This document shows, in pieces, positions 51,116 to 59,122 of a stretch of 64,000 nt of DNA (its first letter is position 1; each line of letters opens with the position of its first letter). The stretch is from the NCBI GenBank assembly GCA_963676075.2, contig CAXXNZ010000011.1, positions 496,001-560,000 of the forward strand. Direction: 5' to 3'. Both the position numbers and the translations under genes were made by a program. The notes under the pieces were generated by a model. The model had not been told where the DNA came from, ran no database searches, and saw nothing but the letters and a program-made list of their open reading frames with translations. The stretch comes from JAHJQZ01 sp963676075. Lineage in GTDB: Bacteria; Pseudomonadota; Alphaproteobacteria; Rhizobiales; Devosiaceae.

Positions 51116-51486
51116 CTAGATCAGCTGTTTGAACGCCGTCTCATCGATCGCGTCACCTTCACGAATATCGATGGCACGCCGCGTTCCTCCGACAAGGTTG
51201 GCGTTAAAAATTCCGGACGGATCCGGAAGCAATGCACCACGGGCAAATCTCAGCTTGATGTAGGCTTGTAGGTCTCGCCCGTGCGGATGATGCCGTCATG
51301 CGACCAGACCGGCACCCCGAGCATGTTGTTCGAAGGTTTGCGCCATTTCAACTCTTCGACAACGTCCGGGTCGGCGGCAAGGATCAGGGCACGCAGCCGC
51401 GCCAGCATCTCGCCACGCCAATCGGCAAATTCGGCGGTAGAGAATGTGAAGCGATGTCCCTCCGCCAGCACAAGATCGTTTCTCAT
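51116..51486 (-). pseudogene. DUF1801 family gene with one frame change
   Basis: The N-terminal part (51486 to ~51266) reads 'RLRALILAADPDVVEELKWRKPSNNMLGVPVWSHDGIIRTGETYK'. One G appears to be lost in 'AAG-CCTAC' near 51,265; in the next frame the rest continues 'YIKLRFARGALLPDP' and 'GTRRAIDIREGDAIDE' to TAG at 51116. Together they give a normal ~123-residue DUF1801 (YdhG-like) protein. As read, the product stops early at 51250. It may be true decay or a sequence error. Confidence 0.75.
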
Positions 51487-51489
51487 CGG

Positions 51490-51645
51490 CTATTCGGCGA
51501 TCAGCGAAATTTCTGCCTCGACGGAACCAGTGCTGCTCGCAATCGTTTTATCAGAAAGCAGCTTTTGACAGCGGCGCCGCACCTGACGCCCACGTGAAAC
51601 TGGGTAGTTCGCGAGCCAGGCGACCAAATCAATTTGCTGCGTCAT
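51490..51645 (-). CDS. possible 51-residue protein upstream of DUF1801
   Basis: The frame 'MTQQIDLVAWLANYPVSRGRQVRRRCQKLLSDKTI...' ends three bases before the DUF1801 start, which is the main reason to list it. There is no clear ribosome-binding site and no family match that I recognise. It could also be chance, because the sodB promoter region lies opposite. Confidence 0.25.
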   Translation of the reverse strand: MTQQIDLVAWLANYPVSRGRQVRRRCQKLLSDKTIASSTGSVEAEISLIAE

Positions 51646-51725
51646 ATTGTTGCGGCCACATTCGTTGTCTATATGGAGGCAACGGCCCATCGCATTTGCG
51701 GAAATCCATTATCCAGGAGGCTTTT

Positions 51726-52325
51726 ATGGCTTTTGAACTGCCCGCCCTTCCCTATTCCTATGACGCGCTCGGTCCGTACATGTCGGCTGAGACCCTCGAA
51801 TTCCACCACGACAAGCACCACCAGGCCTATGTCACCAACGGCAACAAGCTGCTCGAAGGCTCGGGCCTCGAAGGCAAGGGCCTCGAGGACGTGGTCAAAG
51901 AGAGCTTCGGCAAGAATGCCGGCCTCTTCAACAATGCCGCCCAGCACTACAACCACCTTCATTTCTGGAAGTGGATGGCGCCGAACGGCGGTGGCACCAA
52001 CCTGCCCGGCAAGGTGCAGCAGAAGATCGACAGCGATCTTGGTGGCTATGACAAGTTCAAGGCGGATTTCCTCGCCGCTGGTGCCGGTCAGTTCGGTTCC
52101 GGCTGGGCTTGGCTCGCCCTCAAGGACGGCAAGCTCGAGGTGATGAAGACGCCGAATGGCGAGAACCCTCTCGTTCATGGCGCCACGCCGCTGCTCGGCG
52201 TCGATGTCTGGGAGCATTCCTATTACATCGACTACCGCAATGCCCGTCCGAAGTACCTCGAGGCCTTTGTCGACAACCTGATCAACTGGGCCTATGTCGA
52301 GGAACTGCTTGAGGCAGCATCCTAA
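51726..52325 (+). CDS. sodB: iron/manganese superoxide dismutase
   Basis: A 199-residue cytoplasmic enzyme. Metal ligands His27, His77, Asp160 and His164 are in place ('FHHDKHHQAYV', 'HYNHLHFW', 'LGVDVWEHSYYIDY'). 'AAQHYNHLHFWKWMAPNGGG' and 'GSGWAWL' favour the Fe or cambialistic type. The ATG at 51726 has a strong AGGAGG site upstream. It converts superoxide to peroxide and oxygen. A strong terminator follows. Confidence 0.95.
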   Translation: MAFELPALPYSYDALGPYMSAETLEFHHDKHHQAYVTNGNKLLEGSGLEGKGLEDVVKESFGKNAGLFNNAAQHYNHLHFWKWMAPNGGGTNLPGKVQQKIDSDLGGYDKFKADFLAAGAGQFGSGWAWLALKDGKLEVMKTPNGENPLVHGATPLLGVDVWEHSYYIDYRNARPKYLEAFVDNLINWAYVEELLEAAS

Positions 52326-52371
52326 TATAGGCGATTGCGCCGCTCACCGCGGCGCCCTTAAAGCAATCGAT

Positions 52372-52400
52372 AAAAGCCCGGCCAACGCCGGGCTTTTTTT
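52372..52400 (+). terminator. intrinsic terminator of sodB
   Basis: AAAAGCCCGGC and GCCGGGCTTTT form an 11-pair stem with a CAAC loop and a final T run; it lies about 46 bases after the sodB stop. Confidence 0.92.
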
Positions 52401-52499
52401 GTCGCAGTCCACAGCCAAACGCATCATCGCGTTTGCTCCGGCCTACCCGGCGATGTTAACTTTTCGTTAACCACATTCGGGAGCAGGATTCTCATCGCC

Positions 52500-52970
52500 G
52501 TGGACACCGCACACATCGCCATTGTCTCGCCGAACCCGGCATTTTCCGCCTTCGCGGAAACGGTTCTTGCTAGTTGGCCCGATGTCGAGGTTGAAGCCTA
52601 TGCCGATTTAGACGCGCTCGAATCGTCACGAATCGTACCGGCTGTCATTGCCTGCAATTTCGAGTTCGATGGCGGCTTTTATCAGCGCGCCGCCCCGATA
52701 ATAGCCAGGCTTCGCGAGGCACACCCCTTGGCAACGCTCGCTCTTGTTCGTCGACTGAACGGCTGGACGCGCGCCCGCTGCACGTCGATCGGCATCGACG
52801 AAGTGCTGATCAAGCCGGTTTCGCCGCTTCATCTTGGCCTCCGCCTCGCCGCCCTTGCAACCGGCCAGTCGCCAACCCCGGGCGCGGGCAGGCGCAGCGC
52901 CGAAATCCTGCCATTCCCGGCCCGTCGCCGCGGTGACCACGCAACCGGCTTTCGCCCATTCGCAACCTGA
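52500..52970 (+). CDS. degenerate receiver-domain protein
   Basis: A 156-residue protein with a GTG start. Residues 5-120 have the alternating strand/helix pattern of a response-regulator receiver and keep the Lys105-Pro106 turn ('EVLIKPVSPLHLGLRL'). The phosphoacceptor position holds Asn53 ('VIACNFEFDGG'), and the usual N-terminal acidic pair is replaced by 'VSPNPAF'. It therefore probably cannot be phosphorylated. A basic tail follows. It may act as a phosphorylation-independent adaptor. It stands alone between sodB and the tRNA. Confidence 0.65.
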   Translation: MDTAHIAIVSPNPAFSAFAETVLASWPDVEVEAYADLDALESSRIVPAVIACNFEFDGGFYQRAAPIIARLREAHPLATLALVRRLNGWTRARCTSIGIDEVLIKPVSPLHLGLRLAALATGQSPTPGAGRRSAEILPFPARRRGDHATGFRPFAT

Positions 52971-53131
52971 CTGCCTGCGATTGCAGATGCGCGCAAGCTT
53001 GCCCGATTGCACCATCAACGAGCTTGCATCGATTTGGCTTGCGTTGGCTGCTTGACACTCGGCGGACCCACCCCTAATAAGCGCCGACGCCATAACAACG
53101 TTGGCCCCGCGACATGCACGTCGCGCCTCGG

Positions 53132-53208
53132 GGCGGAGTAGCTCAGTTGGTTAGAGCAGCGGAATCATAATCCGCGTGTCGGGGGTTCAAGTCCCTCCTC
53201 CGCTACCA
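53132..53208 (+). tRNA. tRNA-Met (anticodon CAT)
   Basis: A 77-base cloverleaf with encoded CCA. Acceptor GGCGGAG/CTCCGCT (first pair G-T), D arm GCTC...GAGC, anticodon stem GCGGA/TCCGC with loop ATCATAA (anticodon CAT), and T arm with TTCAAGT. The sequence looks like the elongator tRNA-Met of rhizobia; a lysidine-modified tRNA-Ile2 cannot be fully excluded by eye. Its 3' end is the integration site of the downstream island. Confidence 0.93.
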
Positions 53209-53249
53209 TCCAAGATCTTAGAAAACCCCCTGAAATCAAGCCCTTACGC
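53193..53249. repeat. left attachment repeat (attL)
   Basis: It includes the last 16 bases of the tRNA (CCCTCCTCCGCTACCA) and continues through a less conserved stretch to the identical string CCCCCTGAAATCAAGCCC with TTACGC. It aligns with 60915-60972 with only a handful of mismatches and one gap. Confidence 0.82.
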
Positions 53250-54111
53250 TCCTATGGAGGGTCTCGGGGAGTCCGCCGTCAAGCCCTTTATGGCCTCCTG
53301 TCGCGCTGCCGGTGTGACACCAGTGTGACCGGCGGGGTCAGTTTGCAGGGCGCCGAAGGGGGTACCGGGGGTAAACCGGGCACCAGACCCTACGTATCCA
53401 GTCTCACATTTTTAGGCCTAGAGGGTGTCCCCACGGTAGCCCGAGATGGCCACCAGGTTACCCGTGGAGGTGGTGGAGGCTATCTCACAGAGAGGCAGAA
53501 GCGATTTCGCCGATAGGGAGGTAGCGGCCATATACACGTCGCTGTACGCGTTCCGCCCCTCTTCTTTCTGGACCCCTTGCCTCGCAGGTAGGGGGAGGAG
53601 CCTAGTGCCTGGAGAGAGTTGTCTCCACTCCCCGGCCTATGGAGTTCTGTGCCAGTCTTTGCACCGCTCCGTCAGCATTCCGCCGTTCTCCCCTGTCCCC
53701 ACTCCGGGACCTCCTGTCCGTCATCAGGACATTTGGCGCTAATGGCAGCGTGAGATAGGGGAGGAAGGGCTTACCCGTCCCGTCTGAACGGGCATTTTGA
53801 CCGCTTTTGGGGTCGAGCTAAACCAACGCAACGGCCGAAACTGGGCGCATTGCGGACCGGCAGCTAACGCCGGGCCCAATCTACAGACTTGGAGCCGGAG
53901 GCGGAAAGGCTGCGTGGAGCGGCTGGGTGTCATCGGCGGATACTCGAACCGTTGAATCAGGACTTCAGGCCAACCTTGAGTGACTGTTGAACAGAAACCG
54001 ATCCGGCTGGCGCAGACCGTCTCACAAACCGCCTTCCCGCTCCATCGCGCGGAAACCGAGCCATGAAAGCCATTTGCAGTTTCTACGGACCGTTTCAGTC
54101 AAAGACAGTTC
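53250..54111. other. gene-poor left arm of the island, 862 bases
   Basis: Open frames here (for example 53446-53742 plus, 53739-53933 minus) are short, with improbable composition and no ribosome sites. I found no integrase motif (no Arg...HxxR...Tyr pattern). A string GGCGCATTGCGGACCGGC near 53843 is nearly repeated near 60403 in the right arm, which may be a trace of duplicated element ends. Confidence 0.5.
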
Positions 54112-54966
54112 CTAGAATTCGCCAAGCTCGGCATGCAGATCGGCAATCGCATGCATGCGATCACGTCCCGTCTTGCCGAGTTTTGCGGCGAGCAGGATAC
54201 AGATCAGATGCACCAGGCTGTTGGCGGCCAGATCGCTGTCGAATAGGGAAGCACTGCGCACATCGACACGCATTACCATGTCGGCATGAGATGCCGACTT
54301 CTGTGCTGTAGGGTCGGTAATGAGAATTACTGTTGCTCCGCGAGCTTTTGCGCTCTTGAGCAACTTGGAGAAAATCGGCAGCCGCCGTCTGAGCCCGACC
54401 GCCAGAACCAAGTCACCCTCGCCAATGCCGACGATCTGCTCGGAAAGGGTATTATCGCCCTTGCCGACAACAACGATTTGATCGCGCAACTGACCGAGCA
54501 ACCATGCTGCGTAGCTGGCCACCATGGCACTGGTGCGAAAGCCAAGACAGTAGACCCGCCGGGCGGTTGCAAGTGCCTCGATCACGGGAATGATGTCGGC
54601 TTCGGACAATTGCCGAAACGTATGACTGATATTTTCGGTCTCGAATTCCACGTGCTGACGCAGCGTGTCGAGAACGCCACGGCTTTCCGCTTCACGGGTC
54701 TGCATGTAGAAGGGCGAACCCCAGCGCTGGGCGGCACGCGCATCCAGACGTGCCGCCGCGAAGCTTTCATAACCGATACGCTTGAAAAAGCGGCTAGCCG
54801 TTGCCGGAGAGACATTGGCGAGCCGTGCGAGTTCGGCAGCCGAATAGCTCGCCAGTTCACCGGGAAAGCTCAGAATCGTATCGGCAAGGCGCTGTTCGTT
54901 CGGCGGCAGCTCCGGATAAGCGGAGCGAATTCGGCCTTCAAGTGAACTGGCTGCTTTCTCGTTCAA
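54112..54966 (-). CDS. MurR/RpiR-family transcriptional regulator
   Basis: A 284-residue regulator. The N-terminal HTH_6 domain (1-80) has 'LPPNEQRLADTILSFPGELASYSAAELARLANVSPATASRFFKRIGYESF'; the C-terminal SIS domain (about 120-260) has 'RRVYCLGFRTSAMVASYAAWLLGQL' and 'GDLVLAVGLRRRLPIFSKLLKSAKARGATVILITD'. RpiR proteins usually sense phosphosugars; here the neighbours suggest another effector. It is the last gene of the island operon, overlapping the DUF1989 gene by four bases, and is the probable controller of the operon. Confidence 0.9.
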   Translation of the reverse strand: MNEKAASSLEGRIRSAYPELPPNEQRLADTILSFPGELASYSAAELARLANVSPATASRFFKRIGYESFAAARLDARAAQRWGSPFYMQTREAESRGVLDTLRQHVEFETENISHTFRQLSEADIIPVIEALATARRVYCLGFRTSAMVASYAAWLLGQLRDQIVVVGKGDNTLSEQIVGIGEGDLVLAVGLRRRLPIFSKLLKSAKARGATVILITDPTAQKSASHADMVMRVDVRSASLFDSDLAANSLVHLICILLAAKLGKTGRDRMHAIADLHAELGEF

Positions 54967-55631
54967 GCGTTTCTGCCCTTCGGGTCCGGTACCCAGGTGG
55001 ACGAGGCGGGAAGGTCGGGGAAACCGGTATCGAGCACTTCGAAAGCCGCGTCCTTGGGTGTGTTGTCACCCTGACCTTGAATGGAGACAATATCCTGAGG
55101 ACAAGCGGAAAAGGCAATCACGCAATCCATTTCCGCCTTCAGGACGATGTAGTCGCCAGGGCGTGTTACCGTCGGCAGCGTTGCCAACTCCTTGCCATCC
55201 GGCTGGACGGCGATATTCATGAAGATGTTGAACGAGGCGAGAATGGGCTGCGGGGGCTTGAGCCCGAGCTCGTTGAGCGCCTCGTACATGTTGTCCAGGC
55301 AATTGCGGTGATACTCCTTGACGCCCAGACGCTCGTAGCGATGCCGGTCGCAGGCGGCCATGAAGGTGTCGTGCACGCCAGGGGATGTATCCTCGACAAT
55401 GGTCAGGATGGGGTTGCGCAAGTTGGTGACGAAGCTGTCGCCGACCAGCGGGTTGAGCCGCTGGTTCCACACGCGCGAGGCCTCCATCGACATGTACTCG
55501 CCAAGATCCTTTTCGTTCCACGCCCAGCAGTCGATGACCTGCGTGCCATGGGTGTTGATGAGCTTGACGGCCTGGTTGCGCTTCAGGCGAAGCGCCTTGC
55601 CATAACGTGCTGGAATGATGGTCAGTGCCAT
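54963..55631 (-). CDS. DUF1989 protein C (with metal-site motif)
   Basis: A 222-residue DUF1989 (urea-carboxylase-associated) protein. The motif His87-Asp...Ala-Cys94-Asp and His108-Arg-Asn-Cys111 ('VHDTFMAACDRH', 'EYHRNCLDNMYEAL') should bind a metal, and 'CVIAFSACPQDIVSIQGQG' is the family's C-terminal signature. Characterised DUF1989 pairs (CgdA/CgdB) remove ammonia from carboxyguanidine. Here the gene is placed after the transporter ATPase and before the regulator. Its substrate is unknown, but a deiminase- or amidine-type reaction is the best guess. Confidence 0.85.
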   Translation of the reverse strand: MALTIIPARYGKALRLKRNQAVKLINTHGTQVIDCWAWNEKDLGEYMSMEASRVWNQRLNPLVGDSFVTNLRNPILTIVEDTSPGVHDTFMAACDRHRYERLGVKEYHRNCLDNMYEALNELGLKPPQPILASFNIFMNIAVQPDGKELATLPTVTRPGDYIVLKAEMDCVIAFSACPQDIVSIQGQGDNTPKDAAFEVLDTGFPDLPASSTWVPDPKGRNA

Positions 55632-55640
55632 TTCGTCTTC

Positions 55641-56450
55641 CTATTCGAATGCGGGCAGAGGTTGAGATAAGGACAGGCCGCGGCTCAAGACCTGCCGCAG
55701 GAACTGGCGCGAGCGCTCCTCACGCGGATTGGCGACGAACTGGCGCGGGGGCGCATCCTCGACAATGACGCCGTGGTCCATCAAGACCAGCCGGTCAGCC
55801 ACCTCGACAGCGAAGCCGATTTCATGGGTGACGACCAACATTGTCGTGTCGCTCGCCGCCAGTTCCTTCATGACGTTTAGGACCTCGCCCACCAGTTCGG
55901 GATCAAGGGCGCTGGTCGGCTCGTCGAAAAGAATGACCTCGGGCTTCATCGCCAGAGCGCGCGCGATGGCCACACGCTGCTGTTGTCCGCCCGAGAGCTG
56001 GGCAGGATGGTAGTTGCGCCGCTCCGCGAGACCCACGCGGGCGAGCAGGGATTCAGCAGTCTCGCGCGCTTCGGCCTTTGTTCGCTTCTGGACGATCAAT
56101 GGTCCTTCCATCACGTTTTCGAGCGCCGTGCGGTGTGGCCAGAGATTGAAGGACTGGAATACCATGCCAATGCGCTGGCGCTGCTCCTGCAGCATCTTGT
56201 GCGGTAGCGGCACGACATCGCCGCCGGCGGTCTCGTGCTCGCCGATCAGTTCGCCGTTGAGATAGACATGACCGCTGGTTGCCGGGGACAGCCAATTGAG
56301 GCAGCGCAGGAAGGTCGATTTGCCCGATCCGGACGGACCGACGATACAGGCCACTTCTCCCGGCATAACGCTGAGATCGATGCCACGCAGAACCTCGGTG
56401 CCATGGAAAGCTTTCTTCAGTGCTTCGGTGCGCAAAGCCGGTACGATCAT
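55641..56450 (-). CDS. amino-acid-type ABC transporter ATPase
   Basis: A 269-residue HisP/GlnQ-type ATPase. Walker A 'GPSGSGKST', signature 'LSGGQQQRVAIARALA', Walker B 'VILFDEPTSALDPE', and the H-loop 'LVVTHEIGFA' are intact. 'GMVFQSFNLWPHRTALENVMEGPL' is typical of polar amino acid importers. The ATG at 56450 overlaps the permease stop by four bases. It powers import of the substrate held by the binding protein at 59123. Confidence 0.93.
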   Translation of the reverse strand: MIVPALRTEALKKAFHGTEVLRGIDLSVMPGEVACIVGPSGSGKSTFLRCLNWLSPATSGHVYLNGELIGEHETAGGDVVPLPHKMLQEQRQRIGMVFQSFNLWPHRTALENVMEGPLIVQKRTKAEARETAESLLARVGLAERRNYHPAQLSGGQQQRVAIARALAMKPEVILFDEPTSALDPELVGEVLNVMKELAASDTTMLVVTHEIGFAVEVADRLVLMDHGVIVEDAPPRQFVANPREERSRQFLRQVLSRGLSLSQPLPAFE

Positions 56451-57139
56451 GGCAGGGTTCCTTGTTGCGGCTTCGCCCCGGGGCGCCGGTAGCGGGTAGC
56501 GTGTCGTTCGAGACGACGCGCCAGAGCATCGAGGGACGCCGACCACCCCCAGTAGATCAGCGCCGCGAGGAAATAGATTTCGAAGGGGGCATAGGTTCGG
56601 GCCACGGCCTGCTTTGTCATAAAGGTCAGTTCGGGAACAGAAATCACCGACAAGAGAGCGGTTTCCTTGAACAATCCGATCATCAGTCCGCACAGGGCCG
56701 GCAACACAATTGGCCAGGCCTGCGGCACCAGTATCCTCGTAAGCCGGTCTCGAGGCAGCATGCCGAGGCTGAGTGCCGCTTCGGTTTGGCCTTCGTGGAT
56801 GGACGCCACCGCGCCGCGAATGGCGATGGCCACATAGGCGGTGAAATAAAGCGACAGTGCCGTGGCTCCGGCCATCGGCGGATCAAGCAGCAGGCCCATG
56901 GCCGGCAGCACGTAGAACGAGATGAGAATGAGCACGAGCGGCGGGATACCTCGCATCGTGACGATATAGCCGTGTGCCAGACCGGTGATGAACCGGCTCT
57001 TGGCGGCAAGGGCGAGGCTGAGCATGGCGCCGAGAACAAGAGCGACGGCGGAAATCGCCAAGCCGATCTGCAGGGTGAACAGGGCGCCGGCCGCCAGAAC
57101 GGGGATCGCATAGGCGAACAGGGAAAGATCGATGCTCAT
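56447..57139 (-). CDS. ABC transporter permease, polar amino acid type (second)
   Basis: A 230-residue HisM/GlnP-type permease with five membrane helices; the EAA-like loop 'EGQTEAALSLGMLPRDRLTRILVPQAWPIVLPALCG' contacts the ATPase. 'TMRGIPPLVLILISFYVLPAMG' is typical of amino acid permeases. It overlaps both neighbouring genes by four bases. Confidence 0.92.
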   Translation of the reverse strand: MSIDLSLFAYAIPVLAAGALFTLQIGLAISAVALVLGAMLSLALAAKSRFITGLAHGYIVTMRGIPPLVLILISFYVLPAMGLLLDPPMAGATALSLYFTAYVAIAIRGAVASIHEGQTEAALSLGMLPRDRLTRILVPQAWPIVLPALCGLMIGLFKETALLSVISVPELTFMTKQAVARTYAPFEIYFLAALIYWGWSASLDALARRLERHATRYRRPGAKPQQGTLP

Positions 57140-57798
57140 CGCACTCTTCCCGCCGGATGGAGGCGTTTCTCCAGCCTTCCGGCCAACAGGGTGAGCGTCA
57201 GATTGAGCAGCAGATAGCTGAGAGCAACGGTCAGAAGCACCTCAATTGGCTCGAAAGTGCGTGCGACGACAATCTGCCCGGCAAAGGTCAACTCGGTCAC
57301 GGCGACCACCGAGGCAAGTGGCGTGGTCTTGACCAGAAGAGTTAACTCGTTGGTCAGCGATGGCAAACCGATACGGACCGCCTGAGGCAGCAGCACCCGC
57401 GTCCAGGTGCGCCATTTCGGAAACCCCAGCGCCTCGGCGGCTTCCGCCTGGCCCGGATGCAGCGAGCCGAGCGCGCCGCGCAGAATCTCGGCGACATAGG
57501 CGCCCGAATTCAGCCCCAGCGTTATGGCCGCGGCGACGAAGGGCGGCACGTGAATGCCTATGAGCGGCAGCGCGAAAAACACCAGAAACAGTTGCACCAG
57601 AGCCGGAGTACCGCGCATGAAGCTGACAAAGAGTGCCGCCGCCCTCCTCGGTAGGGCGGCGGACGACAAAAGCCCGACCACGACCACGGCACCGAACACC
57701 CAGCTCAGCACCATGGCGCTGAGACTGAGGGTTACGGTGATGCCGAAGCCCCTTGCGAGTTCTGGCAAAGCTGGCAGCAGGTTGGCCGGATCGAACAT
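57136..57798 (-). CDS. ABC transporter permease, polar amino acid type (first)
   Basis: A 220-residue permease of the same family: 'SFMRGTPALVQLFLVFFALP', 'GLNSGAYVAEILRGALGSLHPGQAEAAEALGFPKWRTWTRVLLPQAVRIGLPSL' (coupling loop) and a C-terminal basic tail. The two permeases form a heterodimer. It begins three bases after the DUF1989 gene upstream. Confidence 0.92.
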   Translation of the reverse strand: MFDPANLLPALPELARGFGITVTLSLSAMVLSWVFGAVVVVGLLSSAALPRRAAALFVSFMRGTPALVQLFLVFFALPLIGIHVPPFVAAAITLGLNSGAYVAEILRGALGSLHPGQAEAAEALGFPKWRTWTRVLLPQAVRIGLPSLTNELTLLVKTTPLASVVAVTELTFAGQIVVARTFEPIEVLLTVALSYLLLNLTLTLLAGRLEKRLHPAGRVR

Positions 57799-57800
57799 TG

Positions 57801-58430
57801 TCAGAGCTGGTTCCTGACCTCGACCTTCACCGGCCCACGTTTCTGCGCAATCCCGAGATCTGAGGCGCAGGCGCCGACGAATAGCTTGCTATCGATAACG
57901 ACGCGGCATGTCACATGAGTCCCCGCGACATGCGCGAGGTCGTGAGGCATGATGACGCCCTCTGTGTCGATGCCCACATCGAGGAACAGGTTGATTGGAT
58001 CGGGATATTTGACCGGATCGAGCCCTTCGCGAGCAACCGCCTTGCGGAACTGCTCGCGGGCACCAGCCTCACCAACGAGGTCGATTGCCGCCAGGCTGGC
58101 GTCGGACGAGCCGGGCATCAGCAAATCGTGCTTGCGGCCTGTATCCTTGCCCAGCACCATCAGCGGGCGCCGCCGGTTGGTCACCATGCGCATGCCCTGG
58201 TTCAGTCGGTAGGAATTGGAAAAGACCCGCGTATGATGCGGCGATAGGAATTCGGCAAGCGACTCGCGAGTGTAGGCATAAAGCTGCACCGGTTGCCCAC
58301 CTTCAAGATCGGTGATGGTCATCAGCTGGCCCTGCATGACGTCGATGGCGCCAACCGAGCCGTGTTCGACAACGATCTCGCTTTCCGGAGGCAGGGGCGC
58401 ATCATCATGCGCAATCATCATCAGCGGCAT
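57801..58430 (-). CDS. DUF1989 protein B (divergent, lacks the HRNC motif)
   Basis: A 209-residue DUF1989-type protein. It keeps the fold core ('GQLMTITDLEGGQPVQLYAYTRESLAEFLSPHHTRVFSNSYRLNQGMRMVTNRRRPLMVL') and a His101-Asp pair, but the AC-D and HRNC metal-site strings of its two paralogues are absent ('KHDLLMPGSSDASLAAIDLVG'). It may be a non-catalytic subunit forming a heteromer with the gene-overlapping paralogue A, as in known two-subunit systems. It overlaps gene A by 10 bases and lies just before the permeases. Confidence 0.8.
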   Translation of the reverse strand: MPLMMIAHDDAPLPPESEIVVEHGSVGAIDVMQGQLMTITDLEGGQPVQLYAYTRESLAEFLSPHHTRVFSNSYRLNQGMRMVTNRRRPLMVLGKDTGRKHDLLMPGSSDASLAAIDLVGEAGAREQFRKAVAREGLDPVKYPDPINLFLDVGIDTEGVIMPHDLAHVAGTHVTCRVVIDSKLFVGACASDLGIAQKRGPVKVEVRNQL

Positions 58431-59077
58431 TTGAAAACCTCCAGTTCTTCCTTGGTCGGTTCCTTGTCGGTAACGGCATAGCGCATGTCGGTCACCACCA
58501 GCCCGTTGCCAGGAATGATGTCCTGCGGGCAGGGCGACAGAGCACAGACCACATCCATCAGGGCCTTGAGCACGAGATAGTCCCCGGCGCGACTGATCGG
58601 GTCGGTGACCCCCATCTTGCCGTCCGGAGAGACCGGCCCATTCTGGAAGAAGTTGAACGGTTCGGGAACATTGAGGATGTCGATGCCGTAACGTTTAAGT
58701 GGCTCGTACATGTTCTCGAGGCAATTGCGGTGGCCGGGCACGCCGAAATCGACGGCGTAACGGGTTGGATCGCAGGCGGGTACGTTGGCGTCGTGAATGC
58801 CGACCGTGTCGTCGACGACTTCGAACATCGGCCGGTTTTCCGAGGACATCAGATAGTCGCCCTTGCGGAAATAGATCGACTTGTTTCTGCGGCGCGTATG
58901 GACCGGTGACAACACCTCGTTCAGATCGGCAAGCGAAAGAGCAACGAAATCGCCAGCCTGCTCGCCTTCGAGATCGACGATGGTGATATGTTGGCCAGCC
59001 CTTGCCTCGAAGCCGCGACCAAAGCCGCCTGGGACCACTTCATTGGCCGATGAACCGGCCGGAGTATGATTGCACAT
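58421..59077 (-). CDS. DUF1989 protein A (with metal-site motif)
   Basis: A 218-residue DUF1989 protein with the same ligand spacing as protein C: His95-Asp...Ala-Cys102-Asp and His116-Arg-Asn-Cys119 ('GIHDANVPACDPTRYAV', 'GHRNCLENMYEPL'), followed by 'FNFFQNGPVSPDGK' and 'CALSPCPQDIIPGNG'. It follows the binding protein gene by 45 bases and is coupled to protein B. By family precedent (carboxyguanidine deiminase) it should act on a small nitrogen compound in the cytoplasm. Confidence 0.86.
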   Translation of the reverse strand: MCNHTPAGSSANEVVPGGFGRGFEARAGQHITIVDLEGEQAGDFVALSLADLNEVLSPVHTRRRNKSIYFRKGDYLMSSENRPMFEVVDDTVGIHDANVPACDPTRYAVDFGVPGHRNCLENMYEPLKRYGIDILNVPEPFNFFQNGPVSPDGKMGVTDPISRAGDYLVLKALMDVVCALSPCPQDIIPGNGLVVTDMRYAVTDKEPTKEELEVFKCR

Positions 59078-59122
59078 GGGTAAATTCAGGCCGACTTGCG
59101 CCGGCCTGCCTTGTTCGTGGGT

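Noticed and set aside
53446..53742. A 98-codon frame in the left arm of the island considered as an integrase remnant.
   Set aside because: No integrase catalytic motifs, no ribosome site, and Pro/Ser/Cys-rich composition in its second half.
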